Assembly (NCBI GenBank): GCA_008921705.1
Contig: VFFE01006620.1
Coordinates: 586,987 to 650,986, forward strand
DNA length: 64,000 nucleotides
Reading direction: 5' to 3'
Source: Burhinus oedicnemus
Lineage: Eukaryota; Chordata; Aves; Charadriiformes; Burhinidae
Shown here in pieces: positions 36,446-48,900 of the stretch; position 1 is the first letter of the stretch, and each line of letters begins with the position of its first letter. Under the pieces are notes generated by a model. That model was not told where the DNA came from and ran no database searches. It saw only the letters and a list, made by a program, of their open reading frames with translations. The position numbers and the translations under genes were made by a program.

Positions 36446-38892
36446 TTCATTACCTTAATCTGCAACATGTGTGGGAGGGCAGATTCCACACTCTGTAGTC
36501 ACTACACCTCTGCTCAGGCCTGATTTAGAAAGCTTTCAAGCACAGTCCGCTCAGATCCTTTCTTGGTTGTCCTCTTCCATCTGCCAGCAGCAGAGCAGTA
36601 ACGTTTCTGGGTTGGCTTAGAGCACCATCTCATTGTCCGAGCATGGCCTGGTGGGTTCACACAGCTAAATTCACTGCCAAAAGCAGTCAGTGGCGCAAGC
36701 CATGCAATCCTGTTGGTTCCTGACAGCCTGCCTAAGCCTTGCCTGAACAAGAACCATAGGGCCTCCAAGGAAACGAGTCGGGGGTGAGGGGCTTAACATT
36801 AAATGGAATGGGCATGACGACAAGCTTTCAGAGGTCATGTTTCCTCCAGAGTGACCTGAAAGTACTTCGCTCACTACAGTTTGGATTAGGTGGTATTAAG
36901 AATTAACCAGCAGACATACGCCAGAGACAGTCCCAGGGCTCCTTTCAGACCGGCTGCAATAGGTGCAGCTGCTGAGCAGTAGGTATCTGGCATAGTGGGA
37001 TAATGATACATAGCTCCTACATTATCTACACAGGCTCCCCAATAATCAAATGATACCTGGGATCCATCAGCCTCTACATAAAACTCTACCCCAATGTTAC
37101 TTTAAAGGCAAAGAAGGAGAAGGGGCACGGGGGGATTTCCATGAGGGAGATTTAAGCATTTGACTCCAGATTGTGGTTGTGACCCCTGCCCTGTGACTCT
37201 CTGAAAAGGATTTAAGACAATACCATCTCCTGCTTTTCCTCCACCACCTGTGCATTTCCTTCTGTACACTGTAGGATGCTGTCATCCCCTGTCCTAACAT
37301 CTGGACTTTTGTAGATTTTACTTATTACAAGGATTCTTTACTTTTTTCAAGGATGTGGCACCCAGTTTGGGAGAAGGACCAGGTACCTGCAGCCACGTTA
37401 GCATCCAGTGACTGCTCTGCTGCCAAACACTTCTGTATTAGCATCCTCACCCTTGCGCCTCACTCTATGGCAAGGATTTGCTGAGTGAATACGTAAAGCA
37501 TCCTCTTACATGTTCTTCCCTAGATAGCATATTAGTGTAGCAGCAACCCTAGTTTGGCTTTTACTTCAGAGCATCCAGAAAGAAACCACTTAACCCACCG
37601 GGTGCCCTCAGCTTCACAGGTACACACAAAAAATGGGCCCATACACATGCATATGCAGAGACACCAGGCTCATTACATCTGTGTCTGGAAGAACCATCTT
37701 GAAATTATCACTGTTAATGATGATGGGTAGTCAACAGAGAAAGCCCCAGAGCCTCCCTCCTTGCCCTTTTTTATATTTCTGTGTGCAGGAAGTTCTGAGT
37801 TGTAAGAAGGCAAGAAAAATATCCTTTCAAAAGTGCCCATTAAAAATAAAATCTTACTCAAAAATCCATAAAAGAGTTTTTCAAAACAGCTTTGACTCCT
37901 TTGGGAAACATCCAGTGTTTTGGTTTGAAAGTGTTGCATAGAATCAAGTCAAATCACACTTCATAATACTGATTTTTCTTCTGTAATATTCTCTACAGAT
38001 CCCAAATTAAGTTACTTTTTTCTTTTTCCTGGACTCTAATTCAGCAAAGTATTTACTATTTGATTTCAAGTGGAATAAATCTCCTTTGTTCTAATGAGTC
38101 AGTTTAAAATAACCCTAAACATCATGCCCACAAACATGCCTTTAAACTGTACCATTACTGTGCAACCCCTGTTCACTTTCTTTCACAGTCATCTCTTGGG
38201 TCACAGAAATATTTTATTCCAGTACATTTTCTGAGAAGGCCAAACTTTTGCATAATTATTTGAATAGATGGAGAACAAAATCTCCTTTAGAAAATTGCAC
38301 AGCACAAGCAAAACTGCTTTTTTCTTTTCTGCTTATTTTCTTATACCATATAAGTCAGAACAGCACAAAGAGGGATTAATGTAAGAGAGTCATAGAAAGG
38401 AAACCCAAAATACAGGGCCAAATTTGGTACTGACACTAAGTATAGAACCACTGGTAACTGAAGAGCTTCTTAATAATTGAAGATGGAGAAAAATCGCCTC
38501 TAAGTGACATAGAAACATGAAAGAGGAAAGAAAAATGATTAAGAAGTGGAAATAAAAGCCAAAGTCAAATAAACGACTCAACTGAAAAGTGTGAGTGAAT
38601 CCTTAGGATTATGAAGCAATCTTTATTGAATTATTTGCCATTTACTTTGCAACCTCACAGCAAACAATCTTTACCAACTGAAATGGAACTATATCAATTG
38701 TTTGCATCAACCAGAAGGTTGAGCTGGAAACCAGCAATCCCTGCCCTACATGTTACAAAGCAGCAGTACTTGACTACCTGATAGGTCCTCTTCTTGGTTT
38801 ATAAACCCAGATTTAGCTTACTGAGAATAAGAATAGAGAGGACTGAAGTGAAACCCATAGAAAATTATTTTTATATAGCACACTTTCTTTGT

Positions 38893-38948
38893 TTTTATCT
38901 TGGTACTTTTATCTTGGCACTTTTATCTTGGCACTTTATCTTGGCATT
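38893..38948. repeat. 14-bp minisatellite, four units
   Basis: Tandem units of TTTTATCTTGGCAC: the first has GGTAC, two are exact, the last is shortened (TTTATCTTGGCA). The near identity of the units indicates recent local duplication. Confidence 0.88.
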
Positions 38949-40925
38949 TTTTAACATGTGAGAGGGAAACCTTTTTATGTTTATAAAACCTATTGTAGAA
39001 TGTATTTTGAAAGAATAAGAGGATAGCTGTACTTGAAATAAATTAAGTTAGAGCGTATTTTCTGAAGAGATCAGACAGAAGCTTTGTGGGGAAAAAAAAA
39101 GATTTTCCATTAGTATTGAGTAGGGTAACACAGGACAATGAATGACTAGTAGAGTTGAGTTTTTTGTTGAAGACCTGCAGTAACACTCTTCATGTCATTT
39201 TATGAGACGCCTGTATATTAATATAGTTGCAAAAATGTCATGTTTTCTGTAATATGTATACATTTACATATAGACATATGCATTCAGAGGCATAGATATA
39301 CACTCTGTATTTTACTCATGGCTAATTTCAGGTGGTGAAAATAGTGTGGTTTTATAAAACCCCTCCACATTTTTAGGCCAAGTTCATTCCCAAAGCTGAT
39401 CCACCAACACAGTACAAGGAAAACAGTTTTTTGTGAGAGATATGACTGTCCCATTGTACAAGACTGACAAGATTGCTGTGCTAATTCTTCAATCCTAAAA
39501 TCAGGTGTCACAGGAATGAAAACAAAAGCCAGTTATAGCAAGAATTCCTTTGGCTAGTGTTAAAAGCAATCAGTATGAAACTGCAACTAGAAAAGTTTTT
39601 AAACCACTTTTCCAAAATAGAGTGTGTATCAACTGACTCATTTTATTAAGCACATCCCCGTTCACACCAGATGCAACAAGACGTGCTGGTCATGCATTTG
39701 TAAAGTCTAAGCGAGAAACACTCCTTTCTTCCTACTCAAAATCATTAAGTTAAAAGAGAAAATGAAAATAATCCATTAACAAAGGTGACCAGCAAAATAA
39801 AAGCCAGAATAGACTAAACAGTTCTGAATACGACCTAGTTTAGATTAAAGGCCACTGAAATATGGAACCCAGCCCCGTATAGATTTACCTGGCTTAGCTT
39901 GTGAAATGTCAGTGAAATAAACTATTGTTGGAAAGATAAGTAGGGCTGTGGTCTGAAGAGGACCCCTTAACAATGAGAACTTTGTTAGAAAAGTTTTCTA
40001 TTCTATACATATTTATTAGTTGCCATTTACTTCATTTATTAACAAAATCTTCTCCTGGATTCTTGTCTGATGTCATAAGAGCCTTGTTCAGTTTATTCTG
40101 TGTAGTCTATATATTTGAACTACACTTTGAGCAAAATAAATCTAAAAAACATATCTTGGGGTTTTTTTTAACTAAAAAAAGCTTCACCCAAGTTCCCAGC
40201 TAACTCTTATTGCCAGGTACAATGAGGCACAGAAAATGAATGCAGTGGACACTTCCAGATGGTGAACCAGTTTTTTAGTGATAGCCATCAGTGAAATCTC
40301 CATAATACTTCAAAGCCTGTATGGAAAGCACTGGGTGTTTGTGTCAGGGAGAACAGATATTAGATCCCATTATTCCTAGTAAAACCACTGGAGAAGCATA
40401 AAAGGTGCACTTTGACTGAGCCCTAAATAAAGGCAGAAAATCTCTTCTTACGACAACAAATTTGTATTCAGTCTATGCAGTAGGATATCAAGTGACCTGG
40501 GTAAACTATTGTGTCAGTTCCCCAAAAACATACATTTCTTTTACACTTTTGTTGAGGAATTGCTGGGAGGAGGCAGGTGTATTCCCTATGCAGCATATAT
40601 TACGGCTTTGAAAACAAAGGATGTTTTCTGAAGGATGATGAAGGCCAAACTATGAATTGCTGGCCTAGCCGTTTAAAGCAAAGAAAAATAGGGAAGAGGT
40701 TTATTACATCTACTGTAAAGTACTACAATGGCAAACAAGCAAAAATAGACATTACCCATCCAAAGGCATGTTGTCTAACAGAACAATTGTTTTTAAGAGA
40801 GAAAACTACTTTAACGGATTAAAAGTATTATTCTGCCCTGAAGGACACTGGTTCCTTCACAATGTAGTTGCATCTGAAAACACACCGGAGTCAAAATAAG
40901 GGACTGCCATCAGGGACAAGGGAGT

Positions 40926-43002
40926 AGAACATAGCTGGCAGATCTTTAAGGATGCTTCCATAGAGTGCAAGAGCTCTCAATCCCCAGGTGAAAGAAATCA
41001 GGGAAGGAGGGCAAGAGACCAGCATGGATGAGTCAAGATCTGCTGGTCAAACTAAAGAAAAAGAAGGAAATGCACAGACAGTGGAAGCAGGGACAGGTAT
41101 CCTGGGAAGAGTATAGGGACACTGCCTGGTTGCGTAGGGATGGGGTAAGGAAGGCCATGGTGCAGCTGGAGCTGAACTTGGCAAGGGACACCAATAATAA
41201 TAAGAAGGGCTTCCACAGTTATGTCAGCCAGAAAAAGAAGGTCAAAGAAAGCATACCCCCCATGATGAGCAAAACTGCCAAACTGGTAACAATGGATGAA
41301 AAGAAAGCTGAGGTACTCAACAACAATTTTGCCTCAGTCTTCACTGCCAACCTCTCTCCCACACCTCTCGAGGGCATGGACCGCAAGGCAGGAACTAGAG
41401 GAGCGAAGTCCCTCCCACTGTAGGAGAAGATCAGGTTTGTGCCCACGTGAGGAACCTGAACATAGAGAAGTCTATGGGACCTGACGAGATGCATCCCAGA
41501 GTCCTGAGGGAATTGGCTGATGTGGTTGCCAAGCCACTTTCCATGATATTTGAAAAGTCATGACAGTCAGGTGAAGTCCCTGGTGACTGGAAAAACGGAA
41601 ACATTGCACCCATTTTTAAAAAGGAAGACCCTGGGAACTACCGACCTGTCAGCCTCACCTCTGTGCCTGGGAAGATCATGGAACAGAACCTTCTAGAAGC
41701 TATGCTAAGGCACATGGGGGACAGGGAGGTGATTTGAGACAGCCAGCACGGCTTCACCAAGGGCAAGTCCTGCCTGACCAACCTCATGGCCTTCTATGAT
41801 GGAGTGACTACATCAGTGGACAAGGGAAGAGCTGGGGATGTCATCTATCTGAACTTCTGTAAGGCCTTTGACACAGTCCCCCACAGCATGCTTCTCTCTA
41901 AATTGGAGAGACATGGATTTGATGGGTGGACTGTTCAGTGAATGAGGAATTGGTTGGATGGTTGCATCCAGAGGGTAGTGGTCAACGACTCAATGTCCAG
42001 ATGGAGATCGGTGACAAGTGGTGTCCCTCAGGGGCCCATATTGGGACCAGTACTGTCATCAATGACAGACAGCGGGATTGAGTGCACCCTCAGCAAGTTT
42101 GCAGACAACACCAAGCTGAGTGGTACAGTTGACATGCCTGAGGGATGGGATGGCATCCAGAGGGACCTGGACAAGCTTGAGAAGGAGGCCCATGTGAACT
42201 TCATGAGGTCCAACAAGGCCAAGTGCAGGGTCCTGCACCTGGGTTGGGGCAACCCCTGGTGTTAATACAGGTTGGGGGATGAAGGGATTGAGTGCATCCC
42301 TGCTGAGTAGGACTTGGGGGTACTGGTGGATGAAAAACTGGACATGAGCCAGACATGTGTGCTCACAGCCCAGAAAGCCAACTGCATCCTGGGCTGCATC
42401 AAAAGAAGCGTGGCCAGCAGGTCAAGGGATGTGATTCTGCTGCTCTATTCCACTCTGGTGAGACCCAGCTGGAATATTGTGTCCAGCTCTGGAGCATTCA
42501 GCACAGGAAAGAAAGATATGGACGTGTTAGAGTGGGTCCGGAGGAGGGCCACAGAAATGATCAGAAGGCTGGAACACCTCTGCTACGAGGACAGGCTGAG
42601 AGAGTTGGAGTTGTTCAGCCTGGAGAAGACTCGACTCCAGGGACACCTTATTGCGTCCTTTCAGTACTTAAAGGGGGCCTGTAAGAAAGATGGGAACAAA
42701 CTTTTTGGCAAGGCCTCTTGGGATAGGACAAGGAGTAATGATTTTAAACTAAAAGAAGGGAGATTTAGTATAAACATAAGGAAGAAATTTTTTGTGATGA
42801 GGGTGGTGAAACACTGGAACATGTTGCCCAGAGAGGTGGTAGATGCGCCATCTCTGGAAACATTCAAGCTCAGGTTGGAGAGGACTCTGAGCAACCTGAT
42901 CTAGTTGAAGATGTCCATGCGTATTGCAGGGGGGTTGGACTAGATGACCTTTAAATGTTCCTTCCAACCCAAACCATTATATGATTTATGATTCTATGAT
43001 TT
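40926..43002 (+). mobile_element. Most complete CR1 LINE in the window
   Basis: About 2.1 kb covering the ORF2 linker, the full RT palm, the thumb, the C-terminus and a 3' UTR that ends 'TATGATTTATGATTCTATG'. It is 5'-truncated near 40926, just upstream of 'AGCTGGCAGATCTTTAAGG', so the endonuclease and ORF1 are missing. Same subfamily as the minus-strand copy at 33 kb, which lacks part of what is present here. The 3' UTR still carries 'GGGGGGTTGGACTAGATGA' and 'CCTTCCAACCC'. No clear target-site duplication was found, as is usual for CR1. Confidence 0.95.
41028..42904 (+). pseudogene. CR1 ORF2 reverse transcriptase, inactivated
   Basis: Order of readable parts: linker 'MHRQWKQGQVSWEEYRDTA' (41028-41423), then after a frameshift the RT palm with '[14 protein letters not shown]', '[18 protein letters not shown]', motif A '[13 protein letters not shown]', motif B '[13 protein letters not shown]', motif C '[10 protein letters not shown]', then thumb and C-terminus to a TAG at 42902. 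Motif A reads Asn where RTs have the first catalytic Asp (codon 41852-41854). Motif C reads Asp-Asn in place of Asp-Asp (42107-42109). Stops interrupt the frame at 41561, 41735, 41939, 42263 and 42308. Compared with the 26.3 kb copy, about 12 bases are missing after 'GPVL'. The family product would prime and copy its own RNA at chromosomal nicks; this copy cannot. Confidence 0.93.
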
Positions 43003-43580
43003 CAAACTAATTTCCCACCATAGTGCCATATTAATTACCTTTGTCATGAGATGCTCTGAATCAGAAAGCATTATGATCTCTCTGCTTTGTGCTGAGAATG
43101 CGGCTCCACTAGTCACAGAACAATGCATGCAAGAGAAGTGGAAAGTGGGAAAATTTGCACCAGCTAGTATTCCAAAGTCAATCTCCTCAACACAACTTTC
43201 GGAAAAAAAGCTTGATGTTCTAGTCATATAGGGCTTCATGATTATTAGGGAAGGTGTTCCCTACAAAGGACTTTCCATGCACAAAGACAAACACGGAAGT
43301 GCTCATTCGTTAGTCTGCCTTTTTTTGAGTGAAACCATCTGTTACATCTTTCAAACATACTAGCTTGTGTCAATGAACAAACACTCAAAAGGAGAGCTGT
43401 AGCATGCACAGTGTGCCTACTGAAAGGGCTTGCATAGGTGTTGGCACATATTTAAGTGCTTGCATATCAGCTACCGAGTGCACACTGTCTTGTAATCCTA
43501 CATCTGCAACAGTAGCCTCCTGGCTTTTAAAATAAGGCCAACAAGAGCTAACACAGAGTTGCATACACAGTGCTGGGATT
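43003..43580. other. Spacer between two CR1 copies
   Basis: Unique-looking sequence separating a plus-strand and a minus-strand CR1 whose 3' ends face each other. No gene or repeat recognised. Confidence 0.6.
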
Positions 43581-44088
43581 TCACAGGATCACAGGGGTTG
43601 GAAGGGACCTCTGGAGATCATCTAGTCCAACCTCCCTGCCAGAGCAGGGACACCTAGAGCAGGTTGCACAGGGTGGTGTCCAGGCGGGTTGGAAATGTCT
43701 CCAGAGTCGGAGAGTCCACCACTTCGCTGGGCAGCCTCTTCCAGTGCTCTGCCACCCTCAAAGGAAAGATGTTCCTCCTCATGTTTAGATGGAACTTCCT
43801 ATGATCAAGTTTGTGCCCATTACTTCTTGTCCTGTCACTGGGCACCACTGGAAAAAGACTGGTGCCATCCTCCTGGCACCCTCCCTTTAAGTATTTATAA
43901 GCATTGAGAAGATCCCCCCTCAATCTTCTCTTCTCCAGACTAAAAAGACCCAAGTCCCTCAGCCTTTCCTCATAAGAAAGATGTCCCAGTCCCTTGATCA
44001 TCTTTGTAGCCCTCTGCTGTACCCTCTCCAGCAGTTCCCTGTCCTTCTTGAACTGGGGAGCCCAGAACTGGACACAATACTCCAGATT
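43581..44088 (-). mobile_element. CR1 LINE, 5'-truncated, 3' end intact
   Basis: On the plus strand it opens with the reversed terminus 'TCACAGGATCACAGGGGTTG' and 'GGAAGGGACCTCTGGAGATC', and continues into the ORF2 C-terminus and thumb, ending at 'ACACAATACTCCAG' near 44088, after which the sequence is unrelated. Nearly the same subfamily as the plus copy at 16.05 kb but about 70 bases longer at the 5' side. Low divergence suggests relatively recent insertion. Confidence 0.95.
43654..44088 (-). pseudogene. CR1 ORF2 C-terminal remnant
   Basis: The minus strand encodes thumb text ('LEYCVQFWAPQFKKD'-like around 44040-44085), then an open frame 43654-44001 with '[19 protein letters not shown]', '[16 protein letters not shown]' and 'KRLPSEVVDSPTLETF', ending 'DTTLCNLL' and a stop. 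There is no endonuclease or RT catalytic region. Differences from the 16 kb copy are mostly single substitutions (for example Trp-Lys-Arg versus Arg-Asn-Arg before 'LP'). Confidence 0.88.
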
Positions 44089-45759
44089 TATTGCAACAGG
44101 GTGTATTAGGAGAAAAGTTACAGCTAATGAACCCAGTGAATTAAAAGGCTGATGCTGACACAGTGTTACCTTTCTTTCATAGGGTGGATTGATTTCACCA
44201 GCCTTTTACTTTCAGTGAAATGCCTGAGTACAAGCGATGCAAGTATCTCTGAACTCGATTCTGCTGATACCTCAAGTGAAAAAGCCATAGGACGTACAGA
44301 AATTTCCATAAATCTATTGTCTCAAGTAGCCATGTTATTGAGAGCAGTTTTCATGACATTTCCTGAAAGATATTGCAAAGAGCAGCTTCAGTCCAGGGCT
44401 GCATTACCAGTGTAACCAATTTTCAAAAGAGTCTAGAAATAGCATAAAGACTTCAGCTCCATTCTGACATAAATTTCTGATCGTGAGGCCCACCATCGTA
44501 TGTGTGACTTAAAACACAAATTGTGTCAGAAAGGCTTTTGGCTTTCTCCTGATGTGGATTGATGCATAACAGTCGTTCATAGGCAGTCACTTTTTGTATC
44601 ACTTGGGAAATTCTTACTTCTCATATTTTGATTTTGTCCACTTATATTTTGTCCTAAATTTAGAATAGAAGTAAAAATACGTAATGAAAGGAACTGAAAA
44701 TTTTGAAAGCTCAAACTGGAATGTTTTATAAGCCAGCAATTTTTTTCATAACTGAAATGAGACACAGAGTGCCGTGAACAGAATGTGTATGAAATAATGG
44801 TTACACTTAAATAATTTTATTTGTATTGTCATATAAATCAGATAAGAAGGTGAAACAAAACTTTACTGTTATGTAGGATGAAACATCTCCATTCACCCAA
44901 ACCATGTTATCCAGCAGAATGTTGTTCTAATTTTTTCCACTAGCTCCTTTTCTGCTCAAAATTGCATAAGACATCTCCCATTTGCCAGGAAATTAAAGAC
45001 TGAGAAAACTACAGTGATGATCAAGACAGAAACCAAGAGTAAATAAGGTCTACATTTATTCTACTGTGGAAGATGATCTGGTCTGATGTGTGTGGTCAGC
45101 TTTCTGTGCCTCACATCCAGGATCCCTGTCAGCCTGTTTGTAGGCTTTCCTCTGTCCCTGTAGTCACAAAGCACTTCCAGCAATTTATTGGAAACCATAG
45201 AAAAACAGGTCCTGCACCGAATACGCTGATCTAACTCTGTGCTGGAAGAGTGATGTGGAAATATGAAGAATAATCTATGAGGAAAGTAGTCTTATATTTC
45301 TGATCTCTGATCTGGGAATAAAATAATTCCCTTCCAGTGGTACAATTCCCTAGATACCCTAAATTAGAGTGAATAAATATCCCATATCTCAAAGTGTGTT
45401 TGTCAATGCAATAATATAAGAAGGAAAAGTATGAAACAGCTGAGACTTGTGGTAGAGTTAAGAATAATGAATAGGATTAAAAAAATACCAGCCCTACTCG
45501 GGTAACAGCTCTGGTGTGCTTCACCCTAGTATTACAGCCCTGATGTTTGTTTCTCTATTGCCAGAAAGCTTAATGGGGGATAAGGTTTCTATCGGTACTT
45601 GAAATTTTATTTTGATATTTCAGATACCACAGAACATAACTCAGGGAAATAATACAATTAAGTAGCATTGATCCCATTTGGACCTCATGTTATTTTGAGC
45701 TCTAACAAGTCAGAAGAATTATCTTGATCACAAAATAAGCAACAGAAATGTGTTTACTA

Positions 45760-45819
45760 TACGTAGATTAAGATAAAATGGTGTGATTGCATCTCATTCC
45801 CTTACGTAGATTAAGATAA
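45760..45819. repeat. 17-bp direct repeat flanking 26 bases
   Basis: TACGTAGATTAAGATAA occurs at 45760-45776 and again at 45803-45819. The 26 bases between do not resemble a mobile element. Probably a local duplication. Confidence 0.8.
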
Positions 45820-45972
45820 GAACAGTCTGGCACCAGGACAGTGTTCTGATCCTGAACACTGTTTATGCAGACACTCCCACCTGCAAAAGCTCCAGCCTTC
45901 ACAAAAACCTAGTCTTTGAGCTTTGATAAATTAGGTAAGATTTTCTGCCCTAACCCTTCTTAATGTCCTTCA

Positions 45973-45984
45973 ATATATATATAT
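45973..45984. repeat. (AT)6 followed by T run
   Basis: Six AT units followed directly by a run of T. Minor simple sequence. Confidence 0.7.
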
Positions 45985-48900
45985 TTTTTTCCTTTTGATT
46001 GCAGTTATTTATCCTTTCTTCTTAAAATGTAAGGAAAAACATTTTCTTTTTTTTAAATCTACATAATCACTGGTTGCATACATTGTCATATTATTGTATC
46101 CCATGAAGTTTCCCTGTCTCTGTGAACTGTTCTTTATTTCATCATTGTATTTCACACTTAGTTGTTTAAGAAAATAATCTTTATATCTATTGCTGTGAAA
46201 CTTAAATTGAATTGTTGTGGTTCCTTACTAATGTTCGGTGGTCAAGGTGGCCCAACAACAATTTTTTTTTCACGTAGGATTGAATTTAGATTGTTCTCCA
46301 CCCTGAGACTTATCTGATGGTATGCAAATATGAAATGAGTGTGAAAGGCTACAAAGTTGCACTCAATGTGTGTAAGTGCAAATAAATACACAAAGTAAGG
46401 ACCAGTGGAAAAACTTCTCTTTATTTGTCACACTTAGAGAAGTTTAAGTGCTGGTCTTCAGATAAGTTAGTCTGGTTCACATCAGGTGAGTGGGAGAAGA
46501 TTCTAGGCCAAAGAGATTGAACTGATCACAATGTGAAGAAAACTTGACCTGACAAAACCAAAATCTGCCCTTATATTAGCTGCAGGATCAGTGACCCCAG
46601 TGGCTCTTTCCCCTTTCTCTCCAGTGATTTGCTTCATGCACCATGAAATGTGCATTAGTTTGACAGCCAGCAGAGCACTGAAAGATGGAAAATGAGTGTT
46701 ACAAATGTAAAGTTCTTCACTCATTCAGTTCATCCGGTAGATGTGTTTTGCCATGTATGTTGTTCTTTAAACTCAAAAACCATGGAACGACTTTAAGAAG
46801 ACCCTGTGACAGAAAGAGATCTGTTTAGATCCCTAATCAGCCCTCTGATTTCTGATTTCTTTCCTTTCTTTCTTGTTCCCTGTCCTTTGCTAACAGAACA
46901 CTATTAACCAGAAGTCAGATGCTTGAAACAGCTCAAAGCATTCAGTGTTTGCAGTAGAAACTTTGCTTCTGATCACTTGCAATCAATGCTGTTTGCTCCT
47001 TGTCTTGCTTGAAGATAAAAGATTTTTCTAAAAGCAGCTGCCTGGCTAGGAACAGAACGTGGAGAGCTGAAATTCCAGGCATTAAATTGGATTTTCCCAT
47101 GCAAGAGCACGTATACAGTGAGATACATGCCATTCTGTTTACTCCTCTATAGAGTCAGTCCAGTGAAGACAGCTTCAAAAGCTCACAGATAGCTCACATA
47201 CCAGGAGAAGTTACTTCTCAGCGATGAATCCATACTAAATTTATCTCAATTCCAGAACAGCAGTTTATAGTGCTATAGTTTATAGCAGTTTATATTTTAA
47301 AAAAGAACCTTCTTTCCTTGCCTTTGGAGTCTTAAGTTTCACTTGGGAAACTTTGCTCAACAGCTCTGTTTTTTTTCCTCTTTCAAGTAAAATCATGGGC
47401 TGCTGAAAGGTCCCAATTTAAGTTCTGTGGGATGGCAGGGCCCCCCAAATGGTCTCTGCAGAAATGGTTCTTGGCAAAGACCACACGCCTGCTCTTTTAT
47501 TTGATTTCCTCTGTGAGGATGAAATTCTCACCACAAGGACAGCCATGGACTGGAGAGGGAAGGTACTATACAGTCCTGGAAGACGAATAGTCAAAACATT
47601 AACCTCAAAAATTAAGCTACGAGGGAATACAGAACTTAGTGGGTACATGAGGCAGATAGGTAGGGGTACAAGTTGTGGGTACACAATGAGAAAGTCAGAC
47701 AAAAAGAAAAGTATGGGAGACATTGTCTTATACTCTGTGAAAGAGTCCATCTAGTCAGTGGATGGCACTGAAGGGAAATCTTCCTGGGTACAGGGTGTAA
47801 AAAATAATTAGGAAGAGGTCCCATAGTCAGAGAATATCATTATAGGAAATATTCTGGAATGACGGCTCTGAAGCATTTGCATTCCCCAGTGAAACAGGTG
47901 TAAGGTACATGGAGGATTTGTAATCATAAAGGTTTCTCATAATTCTCAGACTGTCACACAGAGTATAGAGAAAGGAATCTGCAATCACACTGAGTATGCA
48001 ACTGGACTGATATCTTTCTGATATGCTGTTTTGGGGGTGTTTTTTTGTTATTTTATATAGTTGTCAAATATATGTTGTAAAATGGGTACCCAGTAGTAAC
48101 AGCTGGAATGCAAAATGGCTCTGCTTATTTTCCTCCAATTTCTCCCCTGAGACTTAAGCTTGGAGTCAGATAACTGTAAGTAGACCTTTTTGGCCCACGT
48201 AGGCTCACATTGTTCCCTCTTCTTCCAAGTCCACTGACTTTGCTGGATTTTGAAGCAGGTGCCAAGAATATATCAGGTATAGGTCAAAGGTACTAATTTT
48301 CAGATACGGGGTGTTTCAATGCGTAGAGCAGTTTTGGTGATTCTAGGATTCTAGCAAACTCGGTTTTAAGAATAAATTTTAAAATAAATGGTTTATTAAA
48401 GTAGTATTGTCAATAGCTTCTCCCTGAAAACAAAACAAAGGGATTCTTTCATCTCTTCTGAAAGCTCTAAGAAGAACCTGTAGGTTTTAGGGATGTGGGC
48501 AGATTTCATACAGATGTCCATTCTGATATGTACGTCTGTCCAACTCATGTCTGAGCTGAGTGGGAGTTCTTGAACATCATGGTAGGAGACATACATATAT
48601 AGTGTAAGTGCCAACACACTCTCCAGTAGAGCATGTATAAAATACATTGACTACATTATGTCAGTTGGTACATGATTAAAGATCACCAGCTCTAGTGCAC
48701 ATTTTTGTCTATATGATATTGCAGAAAAAGCAAAAGTTATGCATAAAATTGATGTAAGAAGTGTGGTGGAAATGCAACTGTTTGTTTCAAACCCTGTTCC
48801 CAGCTATGTAGTGACAGAAAGTATTCCTTTGTTGCAGTCCTGAATAGTGAACTTAGAGTAAAAGGAAGAGAGGAGTGTAGATTTGTGTACAAGTGCTTCT

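Larger units (their letters stand above)
34666..40925. other. Non-coding stretch with a CpG-rich patch and a minisatellite
   Basis: No gene supported. It contains a CpG-rich patch at 36249-36445 and a 14-bp tandem repeat at 38893-38948, listed separately. 37.9-40.9 kb is very AT-rich with only chance-length open frames. A line near 37220-37262 shares a 16-base string with CR1 linker sequence, but no alignable CR1 surrounds it. Confidence 0.55.

Noticed and set aside
37220..37262. Possible CR1 linker piece (shares a 16-base string with the CR1 linker near 34238)
   Set aside because: Similarity does not extend in either direction and no reading frame matches; probably coincidence in pyrimidine-rich sequence.
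42028..42252. Minus-strand frame over the 41-43 kb CR1
   Set aside because: Antisense shadow of the CR1 RT palm.
47449..47754. 101-codon ATG frame on the plus strand
   Set aside because: No domain, signal or similarity is recognised; the opposite strand is also open over the same bases, and frames near 100 codons are expected by chance in 64 kb of six-frame sequence.
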